From Bombyx mori (taxonomy: Eukaryota; Arthropoda; Insecta; Lepidoptera; Bombycidae), in assembly GCF_030269925.1 (NCBI RefSeq), contig NC_085116.1:12152001-12216000 (forward strand): a stretch of DNA of 64,000 bases, given 5' to 3'. The notes beneath the pieces are model-generated. The model was not told the origin of the DNA and did not search any database. It saw nothing but the letters and a program-made list of their open reading frames with translations. The translations under genes were made by a program, and so were the position numbers. Position 1 is the first letter of the stretch, and each line of letters opens with the position of its first letter. Positions 33,557 through 44,705 of this stretch are shown here, piece after piece.

Positions 33557-33797
33557 ACGTCGCTTGCGACGAATTGCTTGACGAGCGAATTAACCCATAG
33601 ACACAGCCCACTGAGTTTCTCGCCGGATCTTCTCAGTGGGTCGCGTTACCGATCCGGTGGTAGATTCTGCGAAGCACCGCTCTTGCTAGGGCCAGTGTTA
33701 GCATCACTCCGGTTTGAGCCCCGTGAGCTCACCTACCAGTTAAGGTTACGCTGAAATAGCCTCTCAAGGCTATCAGCTCGGGTAGGAAAAAAAAAAC
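33557..33797 (+). mobile_element. LINE tail (BMC1/L1Bm-like), copy 6, nested in the same Bm1
   Basis: Starts TCGCTTGCGACGAATTGCTT. The intact hairpin is at 33607-33615 and 33632-33640, then ATAGCCTCTCAAGGCTAT and a ten-base A tail. It is on the opposite strand from copy 5, only about 44 bases away. Confidence 0.82.
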
Positions 33798-33830
33798 ACC
33801 CTTCAAACCTACGGGTTACCGAAATTTTTA

Positions 33831-34879
33831 GGCTTCACAATTGTGAAACTGACCCCAATATAAGGTCAAAGTCTCTACTATAATCTATTAAATTGGTCTC
33901 GCTTTACTCTTTCTACTCTACTACGCTCTACAATCAGTAGTTACAAAAACGAATAACGTCTGCGGGCTTGATCTTTATAACACGATATTATTTCTTCATC
34001 GTGGAAGTCACTTGAGAACATATTATGCATCATATTTCTTTCAGGCCTACGTCGTTTAAAAATTTAAACTTTAATACCATATACATATGGTCTTTAATAG
34101 TTTTCCGCTCTGCTTGTACATTTTTTTCAGCTTAAGTAACCGAACTATTTCTTCAGTAACAAAATCCTTTTGTGTTTACGCTTGTAACAAACAATCAAAT
34201 TTAATATTCTTTCTGAGTAAGACGGCATAAAATCTATTATTTCGGTCTTGAAAATTTACAATGATTCAGCCTCGCTGCACTAAACTAGCATTGGAGCCGA
34301 AGTTTTATGCGACCATAACGACGAGAGCTTTACAGCCTTCGAAGGAAGTAAATAATAATAATAAACATCCACAAAACGAGGTACGAATCTAATCGTCATT
34401 ACTATTTCAGTGAGCCTGTCCAAATCCGCGCTTCGCCGGCTGAGTTGCAGCCCCGTTGGGATCAAATCTACTTCGCAATTCATTTATTATTCAACCATTC
34501 CTCAGGTATGAATGTTCATTAGACCGAAAATAAATTCGATGGGTTTTTGTGTCCACAGACCTTTTTAGATGTAAGCGGAGATCCGTACGCTGCGTAATAT
34601 TTTGGATGTGGACGACGAACTAGCTCGCACCGGTACACCGTGGTAGGAGTGTGATTTTTGGAAACACAAGCAAATTAGAAATTAATCAACAGCAGATGTT
34701 GCTGTAACTACATGAATGAATAAAACGTAGATTATTTCAACAGTCCAAAGCTAAACACAGGTTAAATTAAATACAAACTTAACACAAAACTACGTGGATC
34801 AAAACTTAGTGCACGAGTTAAAGAGAAACAGACAGTCCAGTATTTATATTGGATAAAAAAGATATAAAAAGGAGGAATG
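33831..34879. other. unassigned stretch
   Basis: No recognisable gene or repeat. The minus frame 34280-34483 has no motif. Confidence 0.35.
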
Positions 34880-34955
34880 ACAGAGAAAGAGAGAGAGAGA
34901 TTATTCTTTATTGTACACCAAAAAACAAATAGACAGTGCGATACATTAAATACAA
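34880..34955 (-). repeat. (GA)n-linked repeat, probable LINE 3' tail, copy 1
   Basis: A GA repeat followed by TTATTCTTTATTGTACACCA and the AAAAAACAAA...GTGCGATACA block. On minus it reads ...TTTTTTGGTGTACAATAAAG and then a CT repeat, so an AATAAA signal is followed by a dinucleotide tail. The same arrangement recurs at 44706-44785. Confidence 0.55.
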
Positions 34956-35654
34956 AAAAGTACGGGAATGTTGAAATAATGAAAAACATTTGAGACCAAC
35001 ACAGTTCGGGTCACGCGTTCTGCATTTATGAAAACTCGTTTCCTCATAATTGGTATTTTCAGTTCGTTCGCTGTTCGAATGATTGATTTATATTACGCTC
35101 GATTGAAATTGATTGCAAGCTTCAAAGTAAATTCGGGGAAATTATAGACCAAAATTAATCGGTTGTAGTTTAAAATTTTGGCAATTAAATTAAAACATGT
35201 TTTGGAATGAAATAAATCTATACATAATTTAATTTACTGTTACACTAATGTCGGCAAACCTTCCGCAGAAAAATGAAGAAAATTGTGACTAATTTTATGT
35301 AACCATTTAGTGTTGTTTTACATGAATATGACATTACGGCATTGACGTCCGGAACGAGATTAAACAAAAATAGTTTTAGAAGACATTTTTAGAAGACATT
35401 TTTAGTAATCTTCGTTGCGTGAAGGGTAATGAGGCAGGTGTATCTAAGGATGAGTAAATGCTACAGACAGGTGCACTAATTTTCCAAACACAACATCACT
35501 TTTTTTTTATTAGGCAACAAAATGATATTATGGTCAAACAGAAGGACTTCTTGCGTCACATACGATTTATATACACTGAACTGAAAACATGATTTAGACA
35601 TAAACTGTCGCCATATATGGGCAAATGAATTGTCTACCCGGTGTTAAGTTAAGG
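34956..35654. other. unassigned stretch
   Basis: AT-rich. A small tandem repeat (TTTTTAGAAGACAT, about two to three units) lies at 35370-35405. No gene. Confidence 0.35.
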
Positions 35655-36013
35655 TGGGTACCAAGTTTTCTAATGAAACACGTACTCTACAAATGTTCAC
35701 GATTGACTTCCACGGTGAAGCAATAACATCGTGTAATAAAAAAACAAACCCGCAAAATGATAATTTGCGTAATTACTGGTGGTGGGACATCTTATGAGTC
35801 CGCGCATAGGTACCCTGTCTATTTCTGCCGTGAAGCAGTAATGCGTTTCGGTTTGAAGGGTGGGGCAGTCGCTGTAACTATACCTGAAACTTTAGAGTTT
35901 ATATCTCAAGGTGGGTGGCGCATTTACGTCGTAGATGTCTATGGGCTCCTGTAACTACATAACACTAGGTGGGCTGTGAGCTCATCCACACATCTAAGCA
36001 ATTTAAAAAAAAG
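35655..36013 (+). mobile_element. Bm1 SINE with part of the tRNA-derived region
   Basis: Longer than most copies. It begins GGGTACCAAGTTTTCTAATG, just after the missing A and B boxes, continues with ATTGACTTCCACGGTGAAGC and CGCAAAATGATAATTTGCGT, then the usual body to CTAAGCAATTTAAAAAAAAG. The link segment holds the near-palindrome GCAAAAT-GATA-ATTTGC. Confidence 0.85.
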
Positions 36014-36488
36014 TTTCAATAGTACAAGTATTGTAATAATATAGTTTTTTTCGTTAAGTCGTATGCATGAAATTCGCGACAGAAACAGACGTGTTGGCAA
36101 TGCTTAACCGTGGAGGTTAACGTTAATTAAATCTGTATTGGAAAAGTGTTTGACTTTCGCACTGAGACAAAATGGTAGCTGTCCCATTATTAAAACTTTT
36201 TATAGTTACTTCATTCGATGCAATTTTACCGAATAGATCGCGCTGATTTTACATACTTAAAAGTGTAATTAAAACTATTTTCGAATTCAGGTAATCATTA
36301 TGATTTAAACCAAAGCCGTTTGAAAAGGCTGGACATAATTTGATTATCCGTTTTCAAACGTTCGTAACTGTCCAAATGAAGATCTTAGAGAAACATTAGC
36401 CCCAAAAACTCGGAAAATTCACTCATCGATAAACAAAATTGAAATCGTCCGTCGGTTCAACCTGTAACAAATTTAGAAATATGAAAGA
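36014..36488. other. unassigned stretch
   Basis: No recognisable gene or repeat. Confidence 0.35.
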
Positions 36489-36741
36489 CTAGCTGTACCC
36501 GTCTACTTTGCTGGTCATTTAAAATGAACATTATTATTTCTCACCCCCACAAAGATTCTCATCATTAACGCCCCCGCAACTGGTGTAGGGAGTCCAACAC
36601 TCATATAAATATTAGCCTATCCATTAAGTACATGTATTTTCTACATGAATACCAAGTTTCAAGTCAATCGGATGCATGGCTCAGTAGTTATAACGAAACA
36701 TCCGTAAAAACCATTGTAGATTTATATATTAGTAGTATAGA
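36489..36741 (-). mobile_element. Helitron-like non-autonomous element (H4)
   Basis: The sister of 13383-13632. On minus it starts TCTATACTACTAATATATAA after A and ends GGGTACAGCTAG before T. The bodies share long identical runs such as CAAGTTTCAAGTCAATCGGA. Confidence 0.75.
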
Positions 36742-37061
36742 TAAAGGTAACAATTAACCCTTCTGTAATTTTACTGGCTGTATTTCAGTCTAGAAAAGGT
36801 ATTACAGTTGAATGCACCCTGGATAACATAATACGAGATGCACCGACCGCTGAACAGTGCAACTCAGTCATCGACCCTGAAACATTACGTCACAGAACTT
36901 TAAATAAGCTACCAACCAGCTAGTTCATTTCCACGACGCTCGTTATATTTCGAATGAAATTCTGATTAATATTATTATGAAACTTAAGGACAAACCGAAT
37001 CACTAATCCACTCGCTTATAGCTGATAGTATATGATAAGAGGGATCAGGATACATTTCATA
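36742..37061. other. unassigned stretch
   Basis: Nothing recognisable. Confidence 0.35.
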
Positions 37062-37214
37062 CGCACTTCCGACGTATTTGTGGTTATTTTAGTTATTGGT
37101 CGTACTGCACGCTAGCTCTGTGTCGAAAGACGACCACGCGTCTATTTTTCTTGGAAACCCCATCCCATCTATTTGAATTTAAACTATAGTAGCTGTGACG
37201 CAAAAGTGACACAC
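37062..37214 (+). repeat. 153-bp direct repeat, unit A
   Basis: From CGCACTTCCGACGTATTTGT to GTGACACACA. It matches 37545-37697 at roughly 88 per cent by eye, with the same length. Shared landmarks are ACTGCACGCTAGCTCTG, TTTTTCTTGGAAA and TCTATTTGAATTTAAA. Confidence 0.85.
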
Positions 37215-37229
37215 AAATCATTACGGATC

Positions 37230-37530
37230 CTCCCGATCCATTAGCGGTGCTTTTAGGTACCACAAGCACCGGTCACCGCCCTTGTCGAATCCGTCACTTG
37301 CGACGAAGGGCTTGACGAGTGAATTAAGCAATAGACACAGCCCACTGAGTTTCTCGCAGGATCTTCTCAGTGGCTTGCATTTCCGATCCGGTGGTAGATT
37401 CTGCGAAGCACTACTCTTGCTAGGGCCAGTGTTAGCAACACACCCGGTTTGAGCCCCGTGAGCTTACCTACACGTCAAGGAGAAACTGATATAGCCTCTC
37501 AAGGCTATCAGCATAGGTAGGAAACAAAAA
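37230..37530 (+). mobile_element. LINE tail (BMC1/L1Bm-like), copy 7
   Basis: Starts near GATCCATTAGCGGTGC and runs to ATAGGTAGGAAACAAAAA. One hairpin arm is mutated at its last base (CTCAGTGGC). It is followed by a CA repeat (37531-37544) and lies exactly between the two 153-bp repeats. Confidence 0.8.
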
Positions 37531-37544
37531 CACACACACACACA

Positions 37545-37697
37545 CGCACTTCCGAGGTATTTGTGGTTATTTTAATTTTTGCCCATACTGCACGCTAGCT
37601 CTGGGTCGAAAGACAACCACGCGTGTATTTTTCTTGGAAATCCCATCCCGTCTATTTGAATTTAAATTAAAGTAGCTGTGACGTAAGAGTGACACAG
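37545..37697 (+). repeat. 153-bp direct repeat, unit B
   Basis: From CGCACTTCCGAGGTATTTGT to GTGACACAGA, the partner of 37062-37214. Far too long and too diverged for the target duplication of the intervening LINE tail. Confidence 0.85.
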
Positions 37698-38957
37698 AAA
37701 GGTTCATCAACTTATTCCTTTTGTGAAGAATCAATGAACTCTGGAGCTATCTAGAACTTATGTATTAAAGCTATGTAATAATACTTTATACTTTGCAGTG
37801 CATTCGCGTGCAGTGCATTCGCTTTGCTGCTTTGAGTAATTTTACAAAGGTTGGATGTTCAAAGATGCATGAATATGTGATTGCTTAGAATTACCATCTC
37901 CGTAAGTAAATAGTTTCCACGAGTAATTTTCTAAGTACTCCAACTGAATATTTATTTTTTATAAAATATGCTAGTAAAATCACGAATCTACTAACAAATT
38001 GTACCCAACCGAGAGTTTTCGTGTAGAAAACAAAAATGCGACATGTGCGTGCTCGCAATATTCTGTTATACCTATAATAAATAGGTTATACCTATATAAG
38101 AATAACCTATGAAGTTTCTGTAGTGCGAAACTGGCCATTTAAAACATAATCCATGTATGTATGGCTGACAATAAATTCTAAATTCAAATAGATTTTATTT
38201 TAAAAATAAGGAATATCATTTCCCATTTCAATCATTTGTTTATTGATTAGTGTTTTGTTTTCACTAAAAATTTAAAATTGGAAAATTTGTCAAGAATAGA
38301 TTTTTCATCTACGGCCTCATTCGTAATAATGACGTAACATTGGTAGGCTTTGGGTTGGGTGTGCCTCAGTCTTTGCTAATGTTCACCTCGTCTGCATACA
38401 GTGGCAATAAAAAAGTACGATTCTGAATTCCCCTTAGTATGTCCATTTTATTCTCTAAGTGTCTCTTTTGTCCTATCCTTCCTAATTCGACTTAAAAATC
38501 AGGCTAATCCAAGCTCTACATTTCCCGAAGAGGGTCGATGTTTGACCAATCGAAAACAGAGTTCAGCGTATTGGGAGAGGCCCATTTCCGGCATTGGCCA
38601 GATGTGCCAATTAATAATAACAAAGTGGCCGATCGCAAGCGCAACTTCAAGTTTATATACATTAGAATTAGCTCTAACCGTGATTTTGAATATTATTAGG
38701 TTTTTCAATCCTTCAGTGTTGTGTTATAGCATTTATAGGTACAATAACATGTGCTATGTTGTCACCAATTACGGAATAATGACAAGAATAAAACCGTTAG
38801 AGTAATTTAGTTAAGTATGTTGTATTATAATAACTAATAATGATAACTGGGAACAAATCACGCACGGTCATCCGCCCCTAATTTTGGATACCCTGTCTTA
38901 TGGGTACCAGAGACTTATAAATAAATGTATACTTATATATGCTTATTATTATACATA
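37698..38957. other. unassigned stretch
   Basis: No convincing gene. The 134-codon plus frame at 38401-38805 and its 69-codon minus shadow show no motif. A small tandem repeat, GCAGTGCATTCGC, occurs twice at about 37797-37823. Confidence 0.35.
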
Positions 38958-40154
38958 TACTTAGTCTGGCCATAAATAATGTTTAAACAAAATATTACAT
39001 TTGAATTTGGAATCTGTCAATTTTATATGAATGCTCATTGAGTTTTCTCATTTTGAATATTTTGCGATATTAAAATGGAGTGGGGGGTGATAAAGAGAAC
39101 CGAATCGCTGTGATTGCATTACACAAAGTAGGGATGGAGCCAAATGCAATTTTTAAAACTCTCCATACGCTTGGTATTAGTAAAATGTTTGTGTACCGGG
39201 CTATTAATAGGTGCAATGAGACCTCCTCTGTTTGTGACAGAAAAATATCTGGCCGTCCACGTAGTGTTCGTACGAAAAAGGTGGTCAAAGCAGTAAGGGA
39301 AAGAATTCGAAGAGATCCTGTCCGAAAGCAAAAGGTTTTATCTCGGGAGATGAAGATAGCACTTAGAACCATGTCGCGTATTTTAAAAGATGACTTAGGA
39401 CTTGCAGCCTATAAGAGACGTACTGGTCATTTCTTAACTGATAATTTAAAAGAGAATAGGGTGGTAATATCGAAACAACTACTGAAGCGGTACGCAAATG
39501 TACGTATTTATGCTCAAAGCTCTAAGGAAGCTTCCCAATTAGTCGATAGAGTGCCTATCCGACTTCAGTGAGGGTTTGGTGGGGTATTACCTATGAAGGA
39601 GTGACTGAGCCATACTTTTGTGAAAAAGGTATCAAAACATCGGCACAAGTGTATCAAGATACCATTCTTGAGAAGGTAGTGAAGCCCCTTAACAACACCA
39701 TGTTCAATAATCAAGAATGGTCCTACCAGCAAGACTCGGCGCCAGGTCAAGCTCGGTCTACGCAGTCTTGGTCGGAAACGAACGTTTCGGACTTCATCAG
39801 AGCTGAAGACTTGCCGTCGTCTAGTCCCGATCTTAATCCGCTGGATTATGATTTATGGTCAGTTTTAGAGAGTACGGCTTGCTCTAAACGCCATGATAAT
39901 TTGGAGTCCCTAAAACAATCCGTACGATTGGCAGTGAAAAATTTTCCCATGGAAAGAGTGCGTGCTTCTATTGATAACAGCTGGCCTTAACGTTTAAAGG
40001 ACTGTATTGCAGCCAATGGAGACCACTTCGAATAAGCTTTTTATACTTTAAATTGTTTTATATTTATGTATTAAACCACACTGTAAAAGTAATAAATGTT
40101 ATTTGCAATAGAATTTTTTTTCCTTTGTCTCAGTGTTTATGGCAAGACTAGGTA
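38958..40154 (+). mobile_element. mori-subfamily mariner (Bmmar6-like), dead
   Basis: The element 38960-40152 (1193 bp) sits between TA dinucleotides (38958-38959, 40153-40154). Its terminal inverted repeats begin CTTAGTCTGGCCATAAATA at the left and CCTAGTCTTGCCATAAACA at the right (reverse complement). It encodes a broken transposase in two frames. TA target sites and the spacing of the last two catalytic aspartates place it in Tc1/mariner, DD37D. Confidence 0.88.
39080..39990 (+). pseudogene. mariner (DD37D) transposase, disrupted
   Basis: The first frame (to 39571) has the helix-turn-helix part (HKVGMEPNAIFKTLHTLGIS, SGRPRSVRTKK) and continues YKRRTGHFLTDNLKENRVV. After LLKRYAN it jumps to VRIYAQSSKEASQL, so the segment that should hold the first catalytic aspartate is deleted. 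The frame then shifts near 39570. The second frame (39568-39990) holds WWGITYEGVTEPYF, QQDSAPGQARSTQSW (second D) and SSPDLNPLDYDLW (third D). Here 36 residues separate the two aspartates, where the family has 37; one residue after 'SAP' is missing. It ends early at SWP-stop. Confidence 0.85.
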
Positions 40155-40290
40155 TAGATAATAAACACCCAGACAAAGACCAAACAAACCTGTACATCAC
40201 ATAATGTTTGTTCGATGTGGGAATCGAACTTACGACCCTCGACGCAACAGTCAGGACCGCTATCTACTACACCACCGAGTTAGTCGGTAT
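40155..40290 (-). mobile_element. tRNA-derived SINE
   Basis: On minus it contains TCGGTGGTGTAGTAGATAGC (A-box region) and, about 35 bases on, GTAAGTTCGATTCCCACATC (B box GTTCGATTCCC). An unrelated tail follows, ending TCTGGGTGTTTATTATC. The spacing of the boxes fits a Pol III promoter. It lacks the base pairing of a working tRNA, so I call it a SINE. It abuts the mariner end directly. Confidence 0.65.
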
Positions 40291-42750
40291 TGAAAATATC
40301 ATGTTGTTTCATATATTACAAAAATTACACATTACGTATTAATATTAGCAACGGCTTCTTAATTTAAAATGAGTCTGTGACTTTAGGTAAGCTAACACGG
40401 AGAGTCTGGTTTCCATTACGTTTTGCAAGAGACCGTACTTGTGAAGGCCAGAATCGTATAGCCAATTACTGTTCTGGAATTACACACGCTTTCCTGCTAT
40501 GTAATGGTCACTTAACGTTTCATATGTTTTACGTATTTGGTGTGTTAATTCGACATGAGATTACTAGGTCAGTTTATTTTGATTTCAATACCTCCGTTTT
40601 TGGCAGAAATGTAACTATACGAGCAATACATAAATGATTTTGATTTCAGGAAATGTGTCCAAATTTTATTGTGATTGTTTAACCTGTAACTTTAATTTAA
40701 TTCAGTTAGAAAAAACCGAAAACCCTAGGTTGAGCCTATGACTAACGGCGAATACATTTTCATTTTGGCTGATTATAATGATTTGGTCCATTTATTATTA
40801 TTTAATCTAAATTTTATTATTTCGGTTGCCAATTTTTTTACCACAGGCAGATTAACTGATAACCTCGCTGTTCAGAATAAAAGCCTATAAATATTACAAA
40901 ATGCCCATCTTAAGCCTTTACGAAAGTGAAATCTCAATTGCATCGGAATAATTAATGGCAGTGCTTTCCTTCAAAAGCAAGTCTTTCCCACTGGTAGGTA
41001 GGTACGCTTAGCATATTCGCATCAAAATAACCAAACGGTGCTAAAAACAGGAAATAGAGGAATCTATAATACGTAAATCATTATCATTGGCTCAACAATA
41101 CCGTCTGTACTATTATTTACTTGATGTCGGATTTCATTAGACTAAAGCTTGCTGTATCAACATACTGTATTGTAGATTGGGTTTTAAACGGTGGGACAGT
41201 TGTTATAAAATACATTAAATACTTCAACCTTTTACATCCAGGTGAGGCAGTACTCCGGATCTATTATTGGCTTCAGTGACCACTCAACATCGCACCCTAA
41301 AAGACATTTAATGTACAAATTTGGGTTTTAGACACTTGCTGTAATGCTTGTTACCTTATTCTGTCAAATTAGGTCCTTTTGCATGATGTTAAGTAATAAG
41401 AAAACCATTATGTTTAAACATGTAATGGAACGCAATGTGTCATTGACCTTAGTGTTGTCAAAGTATCGAAACTAGATATCAATGTAATAATGGTAAATAT
41501 TTTTAAAGATTTACTTTAGTTGCTTGCAAGCCTAGGCAGAATAGCTCACGGTCGTTAGTTTGGAGTCTCAGTTACATTGACATTGTGTCATCAAATCAGA
41601 ATACTGGCTCCATATCGGCCTCAATTCATCCCTTATCCCTATCCTCAATTTAGGTATTAGGATGAGAAATATAGGAAGTAAAGTGAAAACATATTATTAT
41701 GACTTGACTTAATTGAACGACGTGAATTAGTTGGCAAAGGAGGCCGCGGTCATCTTTTGAATAATAGTACAAACGGAAAACCACTATTTTGTCTATTATT
41801 ATAAAAGATCCATGGCTACAACACAGAATGCTTTAAGGCAGGTCAGTTCAGTCGTAAATCTGTTAGCTCAATGAATGTACAGATAATAAAACTCAAATAG
41901 TTTTATTCAAAATAGAAGATTTCCAATGTTATTACATTGGCAACACTATTTTTCGGTCGAAGCTCTGTGTTACGTAACTACGATTCATGTTTGCATCCAC
42001 TCGCGTTGAATAACAAACACTTTTGTTTTCAATTTTAAAATATTGTAATATATATTTTACATTATATTAAAATAAAGTAAAATACATAATGGAGCATGCG
42101 AAGTTTTGCATCATGCTATGCGAACTGAATTCAATCGAGATAGTAGATTAGAGTAAGATAGCTTATGTATATGTAGTATAAGAATTTCCTACAAAAATAC
42201 ATATCGACGGTTGAAAGGCTTTAAGTGACATTTTTGCAACTTTACAGGAGAAAAACTCAAACATGTTTTTTTTTAAATTGAAGCACCCAGCATGATTATT
42301 TTTAACCATTATTCTTCGCTATTTTTATAGTAATTTTCATATTAACTTCTTATCAACTCTCTATGTGATGGATTGAGAATTGATCACTAAACATAAAGAT
42401 GCACTATTCAACAATGCATATATAATTTCATGATTACATATGACATTCTCACTTAAATCACTCACAGACTCACAGAGTGAACAGTGAACATAAAATGAAT
42501 TCGTACAGAGTAGCTACGGAAACTTAAGTGATACTCCATGTTCGAAATAAAACTTTTACACGTGGATGGGTAAGTTATACAGGCTTACAAACTCCACTTT
42601 GCCGGTCAATGCAGAGTATCTCTAAAAGGTCAAAGGGAACAAGAGAATTTCCAATCCACTTTTCGATAAATCACCTACTGACGTCACGAAAACGACGCAA
42701 TACTTTTTACGTAATGTATTTTATTTGACGAGCGAATGCTTTAATTGTTA
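40291..42750. other. mostly unassigned
   Basis: AT-rich with no convincing gene (the 86-codon frame at 40377-40637 has no motif). At about 41175-41300, TTTTAAACGGTGGGACAGTT and GGCTTCAGTGACCACTCAAC suggest a very decayed Bm1. Confidence 0.35.
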
Positions 42751-43154
42751 TCTATATATTAATATGTGAAGCAAAAACTTTGTACCCCTTTTTTTTAAAA
42801 TTGCGCGGACGGAGGGCTATGAAATTTCCCACACTTATAGGGAATATAGAGAAGGAGTGCAGAATGTTAATATTTTTTTAAATTATGCATAAAAATACAT
42901 TAAATCAATAAAGAAAACATTACACACACTACCATGTATTTGACACACACATACATACTCTTTGTTTATTGTAAAACTTTTGTTATTGCTTATAGTCTGT
43001 AGTCAAATTGAGAATAAGTTAATATTGTTTATCTTTCTTGGCGAAATCTGTCACTATAGAAATGTAATAGTCTTTGACAGTAGAACCAAAATAATGTTCA
43101 AACTTATAATTTCAATTAATTATATTCGAATCTTGACTACTGCGGGACCACTAG
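42751..43154 (+). mobile_element. Helitron-like element (H13)
   Basis: The sister of 19928-20331. It starts TCTATATATTAATATGTGAA after A42750 and ends CGGGACCACTAG before T43155. The terminal hairpin is decayed (TATTCGAATCTTGACT). The two copies share most of their length. Confidence 0.8.
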
Positions 43155-43167
43155 TGTTAATAATTCG

Positions 43168-43225
43168 ACTAGTTCGGCGGTGTAGTTGTTAGTGCTCCTG
43201 GGTCAAAGGTTGTCGCTTTCCACGT
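43168..43225 (+). repeat. tRNA-like SINE head fragment
   Basis: GTTCGGCGGTGTAGTTGTTA followed by GTGCTCCTGGGTCAAAGG resembles the A-box half of a tRNA-derived SINE. The B box is not clear. Confidence 0.35.
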
Positions 43226-43281
43226 AAGGCAAATGCTCGTGTCACGAAAGATGGCATGCCGTCTTGTGAGCTCACTCGGGA

Positions 43282-43392
43282 TTTTTTTATTACACTTGTA
43301 GGCAGACGAGTATACAGCCCACCTGATGGTGAGGGGTTACCGTTGCCCATGGACTTCAGCAATGCCAGGGGCAGAGGCAAGCCGCTGCCTAC
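43282..43392 (-). mobile_element. short A-tailed retroposon, copy 4
   Basis: From the T run (43282-43288) through GGCAGACGAGTATACAGCCC to the shared sharp boundary GCCGCTGCCTAC. The overlapping ORFs at 43189-43525 are shadows. Confidence 0.78.
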
Positions 43393-43534
43393 TATTAAGT
43401 ACTCGCAACAAGCCTCGTTTGAAGAAGATTATGACATAGCGATCGGGAAACACCGTGGAGGAGACCTCATTCCAAAGCCAGATGGTACGTGGCGAAGAAG
43501 ATCTCTGGAAACGCGATGTAGATGAACGCAGGCC

Positions 43535-43732
43535 ATCACCTGACCTCTATTTGCCGCGAAGTAATAATTCGTTCATATTTAAAGAGCGGGGCAGCCCTTG
43601 TACTATGTACTGAGTCTTAAATCTCATATCTCAAGATTGGTGACGACATTCGCGTTTATGTAATGGCTGCGGCAACCGCTTAAGACCGGATCAGCCGTAA
43701 AACGAACACTCCTTACAAAAAAAAAAAATTTC
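43535..43732 (+). mobile_element. very degenerate Bm1 SINE
   Basis: CTATTTGCCGCGAAGTAATA, GAGCGGGGCAGCCCTTGTAC, TCTCATATCTCAAGATTGGT and a final A run (43719-43731) follow Bm1 order with heavy drift. Confidence 0.55.
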
Positions 43733-43903
43733 TTTGCCCCGATGTTTGCTATCGATACATATACGTATATAGATATGTATACATATAAGTTCTGGTTCCT
43801 TAGTAGAGGATATCTTAAGCCGGGGTCAGACGAGCATGATAAATTGGGTATTAATTATTTATTTACTTGAAGCACTGTGTATGTAAGCATTGCTTTTTGT
43901 TTA

Positions 43904-44357
43904 ATTTTATTGCGTAGATGGGTGAAGAAGCTCACGGTTTCTACTGGTGGTAGGACCTCTTGTGAGTCCGCACGGGTAGGTACCACCATCCTGCCTATTT
44001 CTGCCGTGAAGCAGTAATGCGTTTCGGTTTGAAGGGTGGGGCAGCCGTTGTAACTATACTGAGACCTTAGAACTTATATCTCAAGGTGTGTGGCGCATTT
44101 ACGTTGTGGATGTCTATGGGCTCCAGTAACCACTTAACACCAGGTGAGCTGTGAGCTCGTCCACACATCTAGGCAATAAAAAAAAACCTGATATGAAGTG
44201 ATTACTGGAGTCCATAGACCAAACGACAATGATGCTCTCAACTCAACGGCTATCTTAAATTTCAAGCCAAACCACATGACTGCTTCACGGCAGAAATATG
44301 CAGGATTGTGTGTAGTGCTTATTTTCGTAGGTTTAGAGTACACATTACCATCAGTAT
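43904..44357 (-). mobile_element. older Bm1 SINE interrupted by a younger Bm1
   Basis: The inverted tail part is 43904-43938 (TATTGCGTAGATGGGTGAAG). The inverted remainder is 44187-44357 (CCTGATATGAAGTGATTACT ... CATGACTGCTTCACGGCAGA ... CCATCAGTA). The break falls inside the GAGCTCAC...CACCTGATG part of the SINE. Confidence 0.7.
43943..44186 (+). mobile_element. Bm1 SINE body nested in an inverted Bm1
   Basis: A near-consensus body from ACTGGTGGTAGGACCTCTTG to CTAGGCAATAAAAAAAAAC. Much less diverged than the copy it interrupts. Confidence 0.88.
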
Positions 44358-44524
44358 GTTCTAGATGACGATCGCTGTACGTTAGTATAATATCAGGAAA
44401 CGCTACTATACTTTCTCCGGTGAATCTATTAATCAAAATTTATTAGATCTGTGGGAGCAGATGGAGTCGTGTTAGATAAATACCAAACACACAGATGACG
44501 CTTCCAATTATATTATCAAAAATT

Positions 44525-44635
44525 AATCCGTTGGTGGGAACTGAATCCCACACTTGGTACTCAACTGTGCCCCTAGCTTTGCTGATGTTCATGAGCATCG
44601 GTGATTACTAACCACTATGCTGTACGCTCATCTGT
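44525..44635 (-). mobile_element. probable tRNA-derived SINE
   Basis: On minus, TACAGCATAGTGGTTAGTAA resembles an A box, and GTGGGATTCAGTTCCCACCA about 70 bases on resembles a degraded B box. An intervening segment is longer than in tRNA, so it is not a tRNA gene. Confidence 0.4.
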
Positions 44636-44705
44636 TTATTAAGACAAAAACCGCCAATTAATGGGATACCAATCAGATCACGACAAGTAAAATGAATAAG
44701 TATTT

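Larger units (their letters stand above)
33250..33830 (-). mobile_element. Bm1 SINE broken by two LINE tails
   Basis: Three Bm1 pieces, all inverted and in consecutive order: 33250-33327 (GTTTCAAGTAACTACCGG ... CATCTTGAGACATG), about 33514-33556 (GTTCTTAACCTCAGTTATAT ... GGTTACCCCAC) and about 33797-33830 (CACCCTTCAAACC). The gaps are filled by LINE tails on opposite strands. The Bm1 was therefore there first. Confidence 0.75.

Noticed and set aside
37531..37544. CA repeat as possible Z-DNA or regulatory element
   Set aside because: Only about seven units and placed at a LINE tail end; more simply a tail-derived microsatellite.
38401..38805. 134-codon plus-strand frame
   Set aside because: No motif, an opposed open frame over the same bases, and hydrophobic AT-rich composition. 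Treated as chance.
40155..40290. Possible tRNA gene with A and B boxes
   Set aside because: No complete cloverleaf and a SINE-type tail follows the B-box region; best read as a tRNA-derived SINE.
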